A stretch of DNA of 64,000 nt, taken from Roseburia sp. GTDB lineage: Bacteria; Bacillota; Clostridia; Lachnospirales; Lachnospiraceae. The translations under genes and the position numbers were made by a program. Of the stretch, positions 46,178 through 54,421 are shown one piece after another. Where the stretch lies: assembly GCA_017937095.1 (NCBI GenBank), contig JAGBEG010000017.1, positions 289,866 to 353,865 on the forward strand, given 5' to 3'. The notes below the pieces were generated by a model. The model was not told the DNA's origin. It did not search any database and was given only the letters and a program-made list of their open reading frames with translations. Numbering within the stretch: position 1 is the first letter of the stretch; every line of letters begins with the position of its first letter.

Positions 46178-47734
46178 ATGAGTATTTTAAACGTAGAGCA
46201 TCTGACGCACGGCTTTGGAGACCGCGCCATTTTTGAAGACGTTTCTTTCCGCCTGTTAAAGGGAGAACATATCGGGCTTGTCGGGGCGAACGGCGAGGGC
46301 AAGTCTACTTTTTTAAATATTGTGACGGGAAAGCTGATGCCGGACGAGGGCAAGGTGGAATGGGCGAAGAATGTCCGCGTCGGATATCTGGATCAGCATT
46401 CCACGCTGACAAAGGGCATGACGATTGAGAGCGTGCTTAAGTCGGCGTTCGGCTGGCTGTTTGAGCTGGAAGAGAAGATGAATGAAATCTGTGACGCGCT
46501 TGGCACGGCGGAACCGGCGCAGATGGACGCTATGATGGAAGAACTTGGCGTGATACAGGATACGCTTGCCATGCACGATTTCTATACGATCGACGCAAAG
46601 GTGGAGGAGGTCGCACGCGCGCTTGGGCTTCTGGAGCTTGGACTTTCGCATGATGTGACTGACTTAAGCGGCGGGCAGCGTATGAAGGTGCTGCTTGCAA
46701 AGCTTCTTTTGGAGAAGCCAGACATTCTACTGCTGGACGAGCCGACGAACTATCTGGACGCGGAGCATATCGCATGGCTCACCCGCTATCTGCAGGAGTA
46801 TGAGAACGCGTTTATCCTGATTTCACATGATATTCCGTTTTTGAACGATGTCGTCAATATTATTTATCATATGGAAAATCAGCATCTTGACCGCTACGTG
46901 GGAAACTACGACAAGTTCGAGGAGGTCTACGCGGTAAAGAAGTCGCAGCTTGAGGCCGCCTACCGCAAGCAGCAGCAGGAAATCAGTGAGTTAAAGGATT
47001 TTGTCGCGCGCAACAAGGCAAGGGTCGCGACGAGAAATATGGCGATGTCCAGACAAAAGAAGCTCGACAAGATGGAAGTCATCGAGCTTGCCGCAGAGCG
47101 TCCGAAGCCGGAATTTTCGTTTCCGATGGGGCGCACGCCGGGAAAATATATTTTTGAGACGAAGGGGCTTGTCATCGGCTACGATGAGCCGCTCTCAAAA
47201 CCGCTTGACATTGCGCTGGAGCGAGGACACAAGGTCGCGCTGACCGGTGCGAACGGTATCGGAAAGACGACGCTGTTAAAAAGTCTTCTGGGGCTGATTC
47301 CGCCGGTGAAGGGAACGGTGGAGCAGGGAGAGAATCTGCTGATCGGCTATTTTGAGCAGGAGATCAAGGGTGAAAATAAGCGCACCTGCATCGAGGAAAT
47401 ATGGGAGGAGTTCCCAGCTTTTTCCCAGTATGAGGTGCGCGCGGCGCTTGCGCGGTGCGGACTTACGACAAAGCACATCGAAAGTCAGGTGCGCGTCTTA
47501 AGCGGCGGCGAGCAGGCGAAGGTACGTCTCTGCAAGCTGATGAACCGCGAGACGAACGTCCTGCTTCTCGACGAGCCGACGAATCACCTTGATGTGGAGG
47601 CGAAGGAGGAGCTAAAGCGCGCATTAAAGGAATATCGCGGAAGTATGCTCCTTATCTGTCATGAGCCGGAGTTTTATCAGGATATTGTCGGCGAGGTGTG
47701 GGACTGCTCGAAGTGGACGACGAAGATTTTGTAA
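46178..47734 (+). CDS. ABC-F family ATPase
   Basis: This 518-residue protein has two ABC domains and no membrane segment. Domain 1 has Walker A GANGEGKST, signature LSGGQRMKV and LLLDEPTNYLD; domain 2 has GANGIGKTT, LSGGEQAKV and LLLDEPTNHLD. Between them lies the helical linker (YDKFEEVYAVKKSQLEAAYRKQQQEISELKDFVARNKARVATR). ABC-F proteins act on ribosomes as translation factors or antibiotic-protection proteins. The sequence style is closer to housekeeping members such as YkpA/YbiT than to known resistance factors (inference). It converges on the exporter gene, with only 2 bp between stop codons and no terminator seen. Confidence 0.92.
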   Translation: MSILNVEHLTHGFGDRAIFEDVSFRLLKGEHIGLVGANGEGKSTFLNIVTGKLMPDEGKVEWAKNVRVGYLDQHSTLTKGMTIESVLKSAFGWLFELEEKMNEICDALGTAEPAQMDAMMEELGVIQDTLAMHDFYTIDAKVEEVARALGLLELGLSHDVTDLSGGQRMKVLLAKLLLEKPDILLLDEPTNYLDAEHIAWLTRYLQEYENAFILISHDIPFLNDVVNIIYHMENQHLDRYVGNYDKFEEVYAVKKSQLEAAYRKQQQEISELKDFVARNKARVATRNMAMSRQKKLDKMEVIELAAERPKPEFSFPMGRTPGKYIFETKGLVIGYDEPLSKPLDIALERGHKVALTGANGIGKTTLLKSLLGLIPPVKGTVEQGENLLIGYFEQEIKGENKRTCIEEIWEEFPAFSQYEVRAALARCGLTTKHIESQVRVLSGGEQAKVRLCKLMNRETNVLLLDEPTNHLDVEAKEELKRALKEYRGSMLLICHEPEFYQDIVGEVWDCSKWTTKIL

Positions 47735-47736
47735 TC

Positions 47737-49791
47737 TCACCCATCCGCCAACTGCAGCTCGTAAAGCTTCCGGTAAATCCCATCCTGCGCCAGCAGCTCC
47801 TGATGCGTGCCGCATTCTTCAATCTGTCCGTGGTGCATGACGATAATCTTATCTGCGTGCTGGATGGTGGAGAGGCGGTGCGCTACCATGATGGTCGTGC
47901 GCCCTTCCATCAGCTTTTCCAAGGCTTCCGTAATCATGACCTCTGTCTCGGTATCGATGTTGGCGGTCGCCTCGTCGAGCACCAGAATGGCAGGATTGTA
48001 GGCGAGTGTCCGCGCGAAGGAGAGAAGCTGCCGCTGCCCCGCGGAGAGCGTACTTCCGCGCTCTGTTACAGGCTCGTCATAGCCGCCCGGAAGCTTCTCG
48101 ATGAAGGAGTCGGCGCCCACGATTTCTGCGGCGCGTTTTACATCTTCCAGAGAAATCGCTTCGTTCCGCAGGGAAATATTGCTCTTGATATCCCCGGTGA
48201 AGATAAACACATCCTGCTGTACCTGCCCGATGGCGGAGCGGAGAACATCCGTGTCGATTTCGCGGATATCAACGCCGTCGATGAGAATTTCCCCTTTTTG
48301 AATATCAAAATAGCGTCCGATGAGATTGAGAATCGACGATTTTCCGGCGCCTGTTGCGCCCACAAACGCGATCTTTTCTCCCGGATGGATGACAAAGCTG
48401 ACATCTTTTAGGATGTAGTCGTCGTTTTCGTAGGCGAACCATACGTGACGAAATTCAATTCTGCCCTTAATATCTACGCTCGTCGGATTTTCTGGATTTA
48501 CAATCTCCGGTTTCTCATCTAAAATCGAAAAGACCTTCTCAGCGGAAGCGAGAGAGGACTGCAGCGTTCCGAACTGCTCGGCAAGCTCCTGGATCGGTTT
48601 GAAAAAGGAGCTGATATAGGTGATAAAGATAAAAAGCGTGCCGAGGGAAAGTGAGCCATGAAGCACAGAGGCGCTTCCCACGCCAAGGATGATGATGGTG
48701 GCGACGACGGACAGAAGGTCGATCGTCGGACGGAAAATTGCAAATGTCATGACCTCCCGCCAGTTTGCGGCAAACAGCTTGCCGGACTTTTTCTCAAATT
48801 GCCGGTATTTTTCCTCTTCCCTTGCGAAAATCTGAATCAGGCGCATTCCCGAGATATGCTCGGATAAAAAGGTGTTAAGCTCCGTGATCCTGTTTCTTGT
48901 GATTTGGTATGCCTTTCTGGACAGAAACCGGAAAAAGAAGGTCAGCACGGCGACGAGCGGAAGCAGCAGGAAGGAAAATCCCGCCATGCGCGCGTCGATG
49001 GAGAGCATGACGATCGCGTAGCCGATGATGAGGACAATGTTTTTGAACAGCTTGACAAGGATTGTGGAAAACAGTTCGTTGACCGCCTCGGTGTCGTTGG
49101 AGACACGCGTGACAAGCTTGCCGACCGGGGTCTGGTTAAAAAAGCCAAGCGATAAGCTGTGGATGTGGCAGAACACATCCTCGCGCATCTGGTAGATGAT
49201 TTTCTGCCCCATTTTCTGGAGCATCCAGGTGTCTGCGGCATTTAAGACAAATCCAAGCAGAAGCATCAGAAGATAGAGCAGCGCGGCATGGAGGATGCCG
49301 ATAAAATCATAACGGCGCAGTTCCCTTAAGTCGTCAGCAGTAAGCTTTACGGCGCCGTCCGCCACATAGGAGGAGAGCGTCTGATAATCCGTGTCGCGAA
49401 GGAGAACGCACTCTTCGGCGGTGAGATTTTCTGCCATATAGTAGCGGTCCTGGTAAAGAATAAGTTGATAATAAGGCGCACTGCCGCTATCTGTCTTTGC
49501 AGAAGCTTCTGTGCTGCTGTTCGCATTTGCAGATGTATCAGTGTCAGAAGAGCTATCTGCGTTGGTCACAGAACCATCCCTCGTAAGGTAAATGCCATGG
49601 TAGGCGACAGCACCCGGCGCATCTTCGGTCGTTACCGTGTAAGGCGTGTAGTAGCCGTTGATATAGTCGTCAATCGCATCACCAATGATGATCGGGCGGT
49701 AAAGCTCCACTACAATGATAAAAAGAACCAGAAGGGTAGCAGATGCCATGACCCATTTATGCGGTTTTAAGTAAGCGAGAAGCCGTCTCAT
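47737..49791 (-). CDS. heterodimeric ABC exporter, long subunit (BmrD/YheH-like)
   Basis: This 684-residue permease-ATPase fusion has an extra extracytoplasmic insertion of ~120 residues between the first two helices (about residues 40-160, Ser/Thr/Asp-rich). The same length and insertion are features of B. subtilis BmrD (YheH). The ATPase part has Walker A GATGAGKSS, signature LSAGQRQ (Ala in place of the first Gly), Walker B AILVLDEATANID with the catalytic Glu, and VAHRLST. It overlaps its partner gene by 4 bp. Known relatives export multiple drugs. Confidence 0.9.
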   Translation of the reverse strand: MRRLLAYLKPHKWVMASATLLVLFIIVVELYRPIIIGDAIDDYINGYYTPYTVTTEDAPGAVAYHGIYLTRDGSVTNADSSSDTDTSANANSSTEASAKTDSGSAPYYQLILYQDRYYMAENLTAEECVLLRDTDYQTLSSYVADGAVKLTADDLRELRRYDFIGILHAALLYLLMLLLGFVLNAADTWMLQKMGQKIIYQMREDVFCHIHSLSLGFFNQTPVGKLVTRVSNDTEAVNELFSTILVKLFKNIVLIIGYAIVMLSIDARMAGFSFLLLPLVAVLTFFFRFLSRKAYQITRNRITELNTFLSEHISGMRLIQIFAREEEKYRQFEKKSGKLFAANWREVMTFAIFRPTIDLLSVVATIIILGVGSASVLHGSLSLGTLFIFITYISSFFKPIQELAEQFGTLQSSLASAEKVFSILDEKPEIVNPENPTSVDIKGRIEFRHVWFAYENDDYILKDVSFVIHPGEKIAFVGATGAGKSSILNLIGRYFDIQKGEILIDGVDIREIDTDVLRSAIGQVQQDVFIFTGDIKSNISLRNEAISLEDVKRAAEIVGADSFIEKLPGGYDEPVTERGSTLSAGQRQLLSFARTLAYNPAILVLDEATANIDTETEVMITEALEKLMEGRTTIMVAHRLSTIQHADKIIVMHHGQIEECGTHQELLAQDGIYRKLYELQLADG

Positions 49792-51578
49792 GACCGTGCA
49801 CCTCCTTTCTGATAGATGTCTGCGTGGAATCCCTCCGTTGCCTGCCGCGCTTCAAGCTGCTGCTTTGTAAACATATCCCGGTAGATACCGTTTAACTGCA
49901 TCAGCTCGCTGTGGGTTCCGATTTCCTTTGCCTCTCCATCGTCCAAGACCATAATGATATCTGCATTCTGAATTGTTGAGATGCGGTGCGCGATAAGAAT
50001 CGTCGTTTTCCCTGCGCGGTTTTTCTTTAAGTTTTTTAAAATGTGCTCCTCCGTGTCGGTATCCACGGCGGAGAGCGCATCGTCAAGAATCAGAATCGGT
50101 GCGTCCTTCATCAGCGCCCTTGCGATGGAGCTGCGCTGTTTCTGACCGCCGGAGAGCGTAACGCCGCGCTCTCCGACGACGGTATCGTAGCCGTCCGGGA
50201 AGGAGACAATGCTTTCGTGGATGCATGCCGCTTTCGTCGCCTGAATAATGGAATCCATATCCCAGTCATCCGCGCCGAAGGCAATGTTGGACTTTAAGGT
50301 GTCCGAGAACAGGAAATTATCCTGCGGGACGTAGGCGATATTTTCGCGCAATGTCTTTAAGGCGATGTGGTTGATGTCCTTTCCGTCGAGCAGGATCATC
50401 CCCGGTTTTGTATTGTAGAGACGCAACAGAAGATTGACAAGCGTAGTCTTTCCGTTTCCGGTGCGCCCGATGATTGCAAGCGTTGTGCCCGCAGGAACAT
50501 GCAGGTTGATATCCTTTAAGGTCGGCTCGGTATGTCCCTGATGCAAAAAGGTGAGATGGGAGAAGGTGATGTCTCCATGCAATTGTACGACGTCTGTGAC
50601 GTCCGGCGCATCGGAAATATCCGGGTCTGCATCGAAGACCATCTTGATGCGGCGTGTGGATGCAGCGCCCTGTGAGAACATATTGACTGCTTCGCCGCAG
50701 GCGAGCATCGGCCAGACGAGCATACCGATATACTGATTGAAGGCGACGAACCGTCCGAGCGTGATTTCTCCAATGAGCGCGAGATAGCCGCCGTAGATTA
50801 AGGTCACGAGGCTCGAGAGTCCGATGATGACGTCAAGCAGCGGCATGACGACAGACTGCAGGCGCACGACATTTAAGTTCTGTTCCATCGAGCGGCGGTT
50901 CGCTGCAGCGAAGGCGTAGCGCTCGGCGCGCTCCCTGACAAATGCCTTGATGACGCGCACGCCGGAGAAGCTTTCCTGTACGAAGTCAGTCAGATCAGAG
51001 ATGGCGTCCTGCCTTGCCTGAAAGCGTTTATCCATGATTTTTCCATAGTAGATCTCACCGAAGCAGATGAGCAGCATCGGGATAATGGCAAGAAGCGTCA
51101 GCGGAATGCTGACATAGTACATCATCTGTCCGATGACCATAAGCGTCATAACGGAGGCATCGAACACGCAGATAACGGCGGGACCGATGGACATGCGCAC
51201 CGCGTTCAAGTCGCTGGTAAAGCGCGTCATCAGATCTCCGGTTCCGTGTTCGTTATAGTATTCCACATCCATCTGCTCTAAGTGCGCGAACATATCGTTA
51301 CGCAGCTCGCGCTCGATGGAGCGGGAAGCACCGAAGATAAAATAGCGCCACAGGAAACGGCCGACAGAAATCAGAAGCCCGAGCAGAAAAATGCAGATAA
51401 GACATTTTGCCACGCCGTTCCAGTTCATGGTGTGCGCGGTCAGCCCGTCAGTAATCACTCCGGTCAGCTTTGGAATAAAAAGGTTGGAGAAATCGACCAC
51501 GAAAAGGGTGATGATGCCTGCGATATATTGAAATTTGTGTTTTTTAATATATTGGAAAATAAAAGAAAAAGAATTCAT
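49788..51578 (-). CDS. heterodimeric ABC exporter, short subunit (BmrC/YheI-like)
   Basis: This 596-residue permease-ATPase fusion has Walker A GRTGNGKTT, signature LSGGQKQR and Walker B ILILDDALSAVD. The catalytic Glu after Walker B is Asp, the degenerate site expected in one half of heterodimeric exporters such as BmrCD. The gene order (short then long subunit) matches bmrC-bmrD. The start follows AGGAGACATTC. Upstream is the TelA terminator. The substrate is probably amphipathic drugs, by family only. Confidence 0.9.
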   Translation of the reverse strand: MNSFSFIFQYIKKHKFQYIAGIITLFVVDFSNLFIPKLTGVITDGLTAHTMNWNGVAKCLICIFLLGLLISVGRFLWRYFIFGASRSIERELRNDMFAHLEQMDVEYYNEHGTGDLMTRFTSDLNAVRMSIGPAVICVFDASVMTLMVIGQMMYYVSIPLTLLAIIPMLLICFGEIYYGKIMDKRFQARQDAISDLTDFVQESFSGVRVIKAFVRERAERYAFAAANRRSMEQNLNVVRLQSVVMPLLDVIIGLSSLVTLIYGGYLALIGEITLGRFVAFNQYIGMLVWPMLACGEAVNMFSQGAASTRRIKMVFDADPDISDAPDVTDVVQLHGDITFSHLTFLHQGHTEPTLKDINLHVPAGTTLAIIGRTGNGKTTLVNLLLRLYNTKPGMILLDGKDINHIALKTLRENIAYVPQDNFLFSDTLKSNIAFGADDWDMDSIIQATKAACIHESIVSFPDGYDTVVGERGVTLSGGQKQRSSIARALMKDAPILILDDALSAVDTDTEEHILKNLKKNRAGKTTILIAHRISTIQNADIIMVLDDGEAKEIGTHSELMQLNGIYRDMFTKQQLEARQATEGFHADIYQKGGARS

Positions 51579-51601
51579 GAATGTCTCCTGAAAGGGTAGC
51601 G

Positions 51602-51652
51602 TGAAAAGAACTTCTAATGCTCACAGCAAAGACTGTTCGCAAAGAAGTTCTT
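51602..51652 (-). terminator. terminator after telA-like gene (minus strand)
   Basis: AAGAACTTC (51606-51614) and GAAGTTCTT (51644-51652) form an inverted repeat; on the minus strand the hairpin ends in TTTTC. It separates the TelA/XpaC unit from the exporter pair. Confidence 0.55.
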
Positions 51653-51658
51653 GAAATG

Positions 51659-52828
51659 TCACATCTGTCCGGAACTGCGGCTTACTGCCAGAAGTTTCTG
51701 GCGCATTTCATCCTCAATTCTTCCCAGTTCCTGTTCCGCATTTCTTCTCTTGGCGCGTCCATCCTCCTGAATTTTTAAGACCTCGTCCAAGGTGCTGATC
51801 AATGTTTTATTGGTAGCCGTCAAGGTTTCGATATCGACAATGCCGCGTTCGCTTTCACGGGCGGTCTCTATGGTTGCAGTCTTAAGTGTCTCTGCATTTT
51901 TCCGAAGCAGGGCATTGGTCATGTCTGTCACTTCCTTCTGGGCTTTTGCAGCTTCGCTGGAATGATTCAGACCTATGGCAATCACCATCTGGCTTTTCCA
52001 CAATGGTATTGTATTGACAAGCGTGGACTGGATTTTTTCTGACATGGCGGTATCGTTGCTCTGGATCAGCCGGATCTGGGGAGCCATCTGCATGGAAATC
52101 GCCTTTGTCAGTTCCAGATCATAAATTTTCTTTTCAAAACGTTCACACATGGACGCGAAATCGTTGGCAGCCTGCGTATCTTCCGGAAGTCCGCTTTGTT
52201 CTGCTTTTTTCAGAAGGGCGGGAAGTTCTACGGTTCTGGCCTGTGTAAGCTTCTGTTTGCCTGCAAGAATATACATGGACAATTCTTTGAAATAATTCAG
52301 ATTCAGCTCATACATCTTGTCAAGCATAGCGGCATCCTTAAGCAATGTGATCTGATGATCTTCCATTACTTTACAGATTTTGTTGATATTTGTTTCTGCC
52401 TTGTTGTATTTTATTTTCAGGCTCTCCAGCTTATTACTGCTTTTTTTGAAAATTCCAAGGAATCCTTTTTCTTCTTCGGCTTCAAAGTCTTTCAGTTCGG
52501 TGACAACATCGGTCAGCATCTGACCGATTTCGCCCATATCCTTGGTACGCACATTATTCAGTGCATTCTCGGAAAAATCAGCGATCTTTTTCTGGCTTCC
52601 CGCGCCGTACTGCATGACCATCTGGGCGTTGGTGATATCAATCTGGGCGGCAAAGTCGTTTACCATCTTTTGTTCTTCGGGTGTCAGTACCATCTCCGGT
52701 ATCTCCGGTTGTTCTTCCTTTAACACCTGCATTTGATTTCCTGTGGATTGGGGGTCGCCTGCCTCCGGAAAGGGAGCAAGGGTCAAAGAAGGCGCTTCTT
52801 TGAGCATTTCGTCTAAATCGTTGTTCAT
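51659..52828 (-). CDS. TelA-like toxic anion resistance family protein
   Basis: This 389-residue soluble helical protein is of the TelA/KlaA family (PF05816). It contains ITNAQMVMQYGAGSQKKIADFSENALNNVRTKDMGEIGQMLTDVVTELKDF, GIFKKSSNKLESLKIKYNKAETNINKICKVMEDHQ and WKSQMVIAIGLNHS. The family is linked to tellurite resistance and, in Firmicutes, to cell-envelope-targeting stress, but its biochemistry is unclear. Start at 52828: the ATG 15 bp upstream (52843) is followed by GGAGG that serves the inner ATG. It sits 23 bp after the XpaC-like gene, a pairing seen in many Firmicutes. Confidence 0.88.
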   Translation of the reverse strand: MNNDLDEMLKEAPSLTLAPFPEAGDPQSTGNQMQVLKEEQPEIPEMVLTPEEQKMVNDFAAQIDITNAQMVMQYGAGSQKKIADFSENALNNVRTKDMGEIGQMLTDVVTELKDFEAEEEKGFLGIFKKSSNKLESLKIKYNKAETNINKICKVMEDHQITLLKDAAMLDKMYELNLNYFKELSMYILAGKQKLTQARTVELPALLKKAEQSGLPEDTQAANDFASMCERFEKKIYDLELTKAISMQMAPQIRLIQSNDTAMSEKIQSTLVNTIPLWKSQMVIAIGLNHSSEAAKAQKEVTDMTNALLRKNAETLKTATIETARESERGIVDIETLTATNKTLISTLDEVLKIQEDGRAKRRNAEQELGRIEDEMRQKLLAVSRSSGQM

Positions 52829-52851
52829 TTGGTTATCCTCCATCTAATTTA

Positions 52852-54234
52852 TTATGATTCCCGCTTGTTTGGCGCAAACTCCATTTCCTGCGTTAATCCT
52901 TCTCTTGCAAGCATGGTCTTAAGTACCTGCGCATCTGTAGTCACGTCAAATACAGTATCCTGAAACAGATTGTTCAAAAGCTCTGAAAAGGCCTGATTAA
53001 TGGTATCAAGCGTATTTTCTATCTCTGCTTTGGCTTTTATGATCTCTTCTCCCGGGGTGCTTATCTGGTCAAATTCTTCATAAGCCTCCACCAGCTTTAA
53101 TATGGTAGGCAGATAGTAGTCCATCAGCTTATGCATTCGATGCATTTGTTCGGGGTGTTCCCGGATACGGTCAAAAATCTCTTTTAAAAGACTTTCGAGA
53201 CGAAACAGCTTTGCAGAAATGACTTCTCCGGCAATTTGGTCATTCAGGTCGCGCAGCTTTCGTATATATTCCATTCCTTCCGCTACCATGGTATTCAGTT
53301 CCGACTCCTGCCCGTGTAATTCCTCCGGTGCGGATGATGCTTTGGAAGCTTGTCCGGTTCCTTTTGGCTCCGGAGATTTCCGGCTGGCTTCTTCCCTCTG
53401 TATCCGGTTGTTTTCCACCTCCAGATATTGCCGGTAAACGACGTCGTTTAGCATAAAGCAGGTATTCTGTTCATCCAGATGTCCTTCCGGAAAGATGCCA
53501 AGCTTTAACATTTTCTGAAGATCCTTTATAACATAGCTTTCCTTTTTTCCGGTATTTTTTGCCAGTGTTTTAATCTCTCCGAACATTCGATAGTCACAAA
53601 ACGTAACGTAGCGTTCCGCGCGTTTTAAGCGTTTTTTCTGACTGATTCCAAGATGGATCATGCCAAAGAAGAGTGCAAGAAAAGCAATGTTTACAATCCA
53701 GCCGAATGGGGAAGTGGCATCGGCGGCGAGCGCAAGCAGACGTATAAAAGTTACGATTCCGGTAATGCCAAGACCGATTCCGCCGAAGACCTGATACAGA
53801 ACACTTGATACATTTCCCACCTTTTTCATTTTTACAAAAGAGAGATTTGCGTTTAAGCTGTTATTGACAGGAACGGACTGTCTGGGCGGTTGCTGACGCG
53901 TCTGTTTCTGCCAAGCCTGCATCTTTTCCTGTCTTTGACTTCCCTGCGTCTGCTGCTGCCTGGGCGGAACGTTCGTCTGTGGGTATGGCTGTGCCTGTGA
54001 GTATGCCTGCGTCTGCGTTTTTTCAGTTTTGGAAAAACTTGTGTAAGTGTATTGACCTTTTCGGTTCAGGTAATCGTCATTCTGTGTAATATGTATACCG
54101 ACCTCGTCTAATGTATTGACGACGGTCTGAGATACCAGATGATTCAGATTACTGAAATCTCCGCTTTGCAGGGCGTCTGTTACGGCGTCTTTGATCTGTT
54201 CCCCGGCTCGGCTCCAGTTCTGATAGTCATTCAT
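52852..54234 (-). CDS. XpaC-like membrane protein
   Basis: This 460-residue protein has an N-terminal helical region, a Gln/Thr/Pro-rich disordered stretch (about residues 70-125), and two membrane helices (about residues 140-200). The XpaC-type C-terminal half follows (KLGIFPEGHLDEQNTCFMLND, IRKLRDLNDQIAGEVISAKLFRLESLLKEIFDRIREHPEQMHRMHKLMDYYLPTILKLVEAYEE). The family name comes from a phosphatase assay (5-bromo-4-chloroindolyl phosphate hydrolysis) and says little about function. It is co-transcribed with the TelA-like gene; AAAGAGG precedes the ATG. It is probably a membrane partner of the TelA protein. Confidence 0.85.
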   Translation of the reverse strand: MNDYQNWSRAGEQIKDAVTDALQSGDFSNLNHLVSQTVVNTLDEVGIHITQNDDYLNRKGQYTYTSFSKTEKTQTQAYSQAQPYPQTNVPPRQQQTQGSQRQEKMQAWQKQTRQQPPRQSVPVNNSLNANLSFVKMKKVGNVSSVLYQVFGGIGLGITGIVTFIRLLALAADATSPFGWIVNIAFLALFFGMIHLGISQKKRLKRAERYVTFCDYRMFGEIKTLAKNTGKKESYVIKDLQKMLKLGIFPEGHLDEQNTCFMLNDVVYRQYLEVENNRIQREEASRKSPEPKGTGQASKASSAPEELHGQESELNTMVAEGMEYIRKLRDLNDQIAGEVISAKLFRLESLLKEIFDRIREHPEQMHRMHKLMDYYLPTILKLVEAYEEFDQISTPGEEIIKAKAEIENTLDTINQAFSELLNNLFQDTVFDVTTDAQVLKTMLAREGLTQEMEFAPNKRES

Positions 54235-54368
54235 ATGATAAAACCTCTTTATGTCTTTTACTGATAGAATTTCTTATAACTTTTATTATCACACATCAAT
54301 TCCTGCTCCGCAATAGTTTCTTTTGGGCTGTATGTGAAAATGAATATGGAATTTGTCAGAGAACAGAG

Positions 54369-54409
54369 AAAAACAACCACAGTTTCAAAATGATAGAAAC
54401 TGTGGTTGT
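54369..54409 (-). terminator. Rho-independent terminator of htpG (minus strand)
   Basis: ACAACCACAGTTTC (54373-54386) is perfectly complementary to GAAACTGTGGTTGT (54396-54409). On the minus strand the stem is followed by TTTTT. Confidence 0.92.
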
Positions 54410-54421
54410 AGCGTTCTGTCA

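Noticed and set aside
47740-48411. 237-codon plus-strand open frame opposite the exporter gene
   Set aside because: It mirrors the conserved ATPase domain on the other strand, where the motifs are unmistakable.
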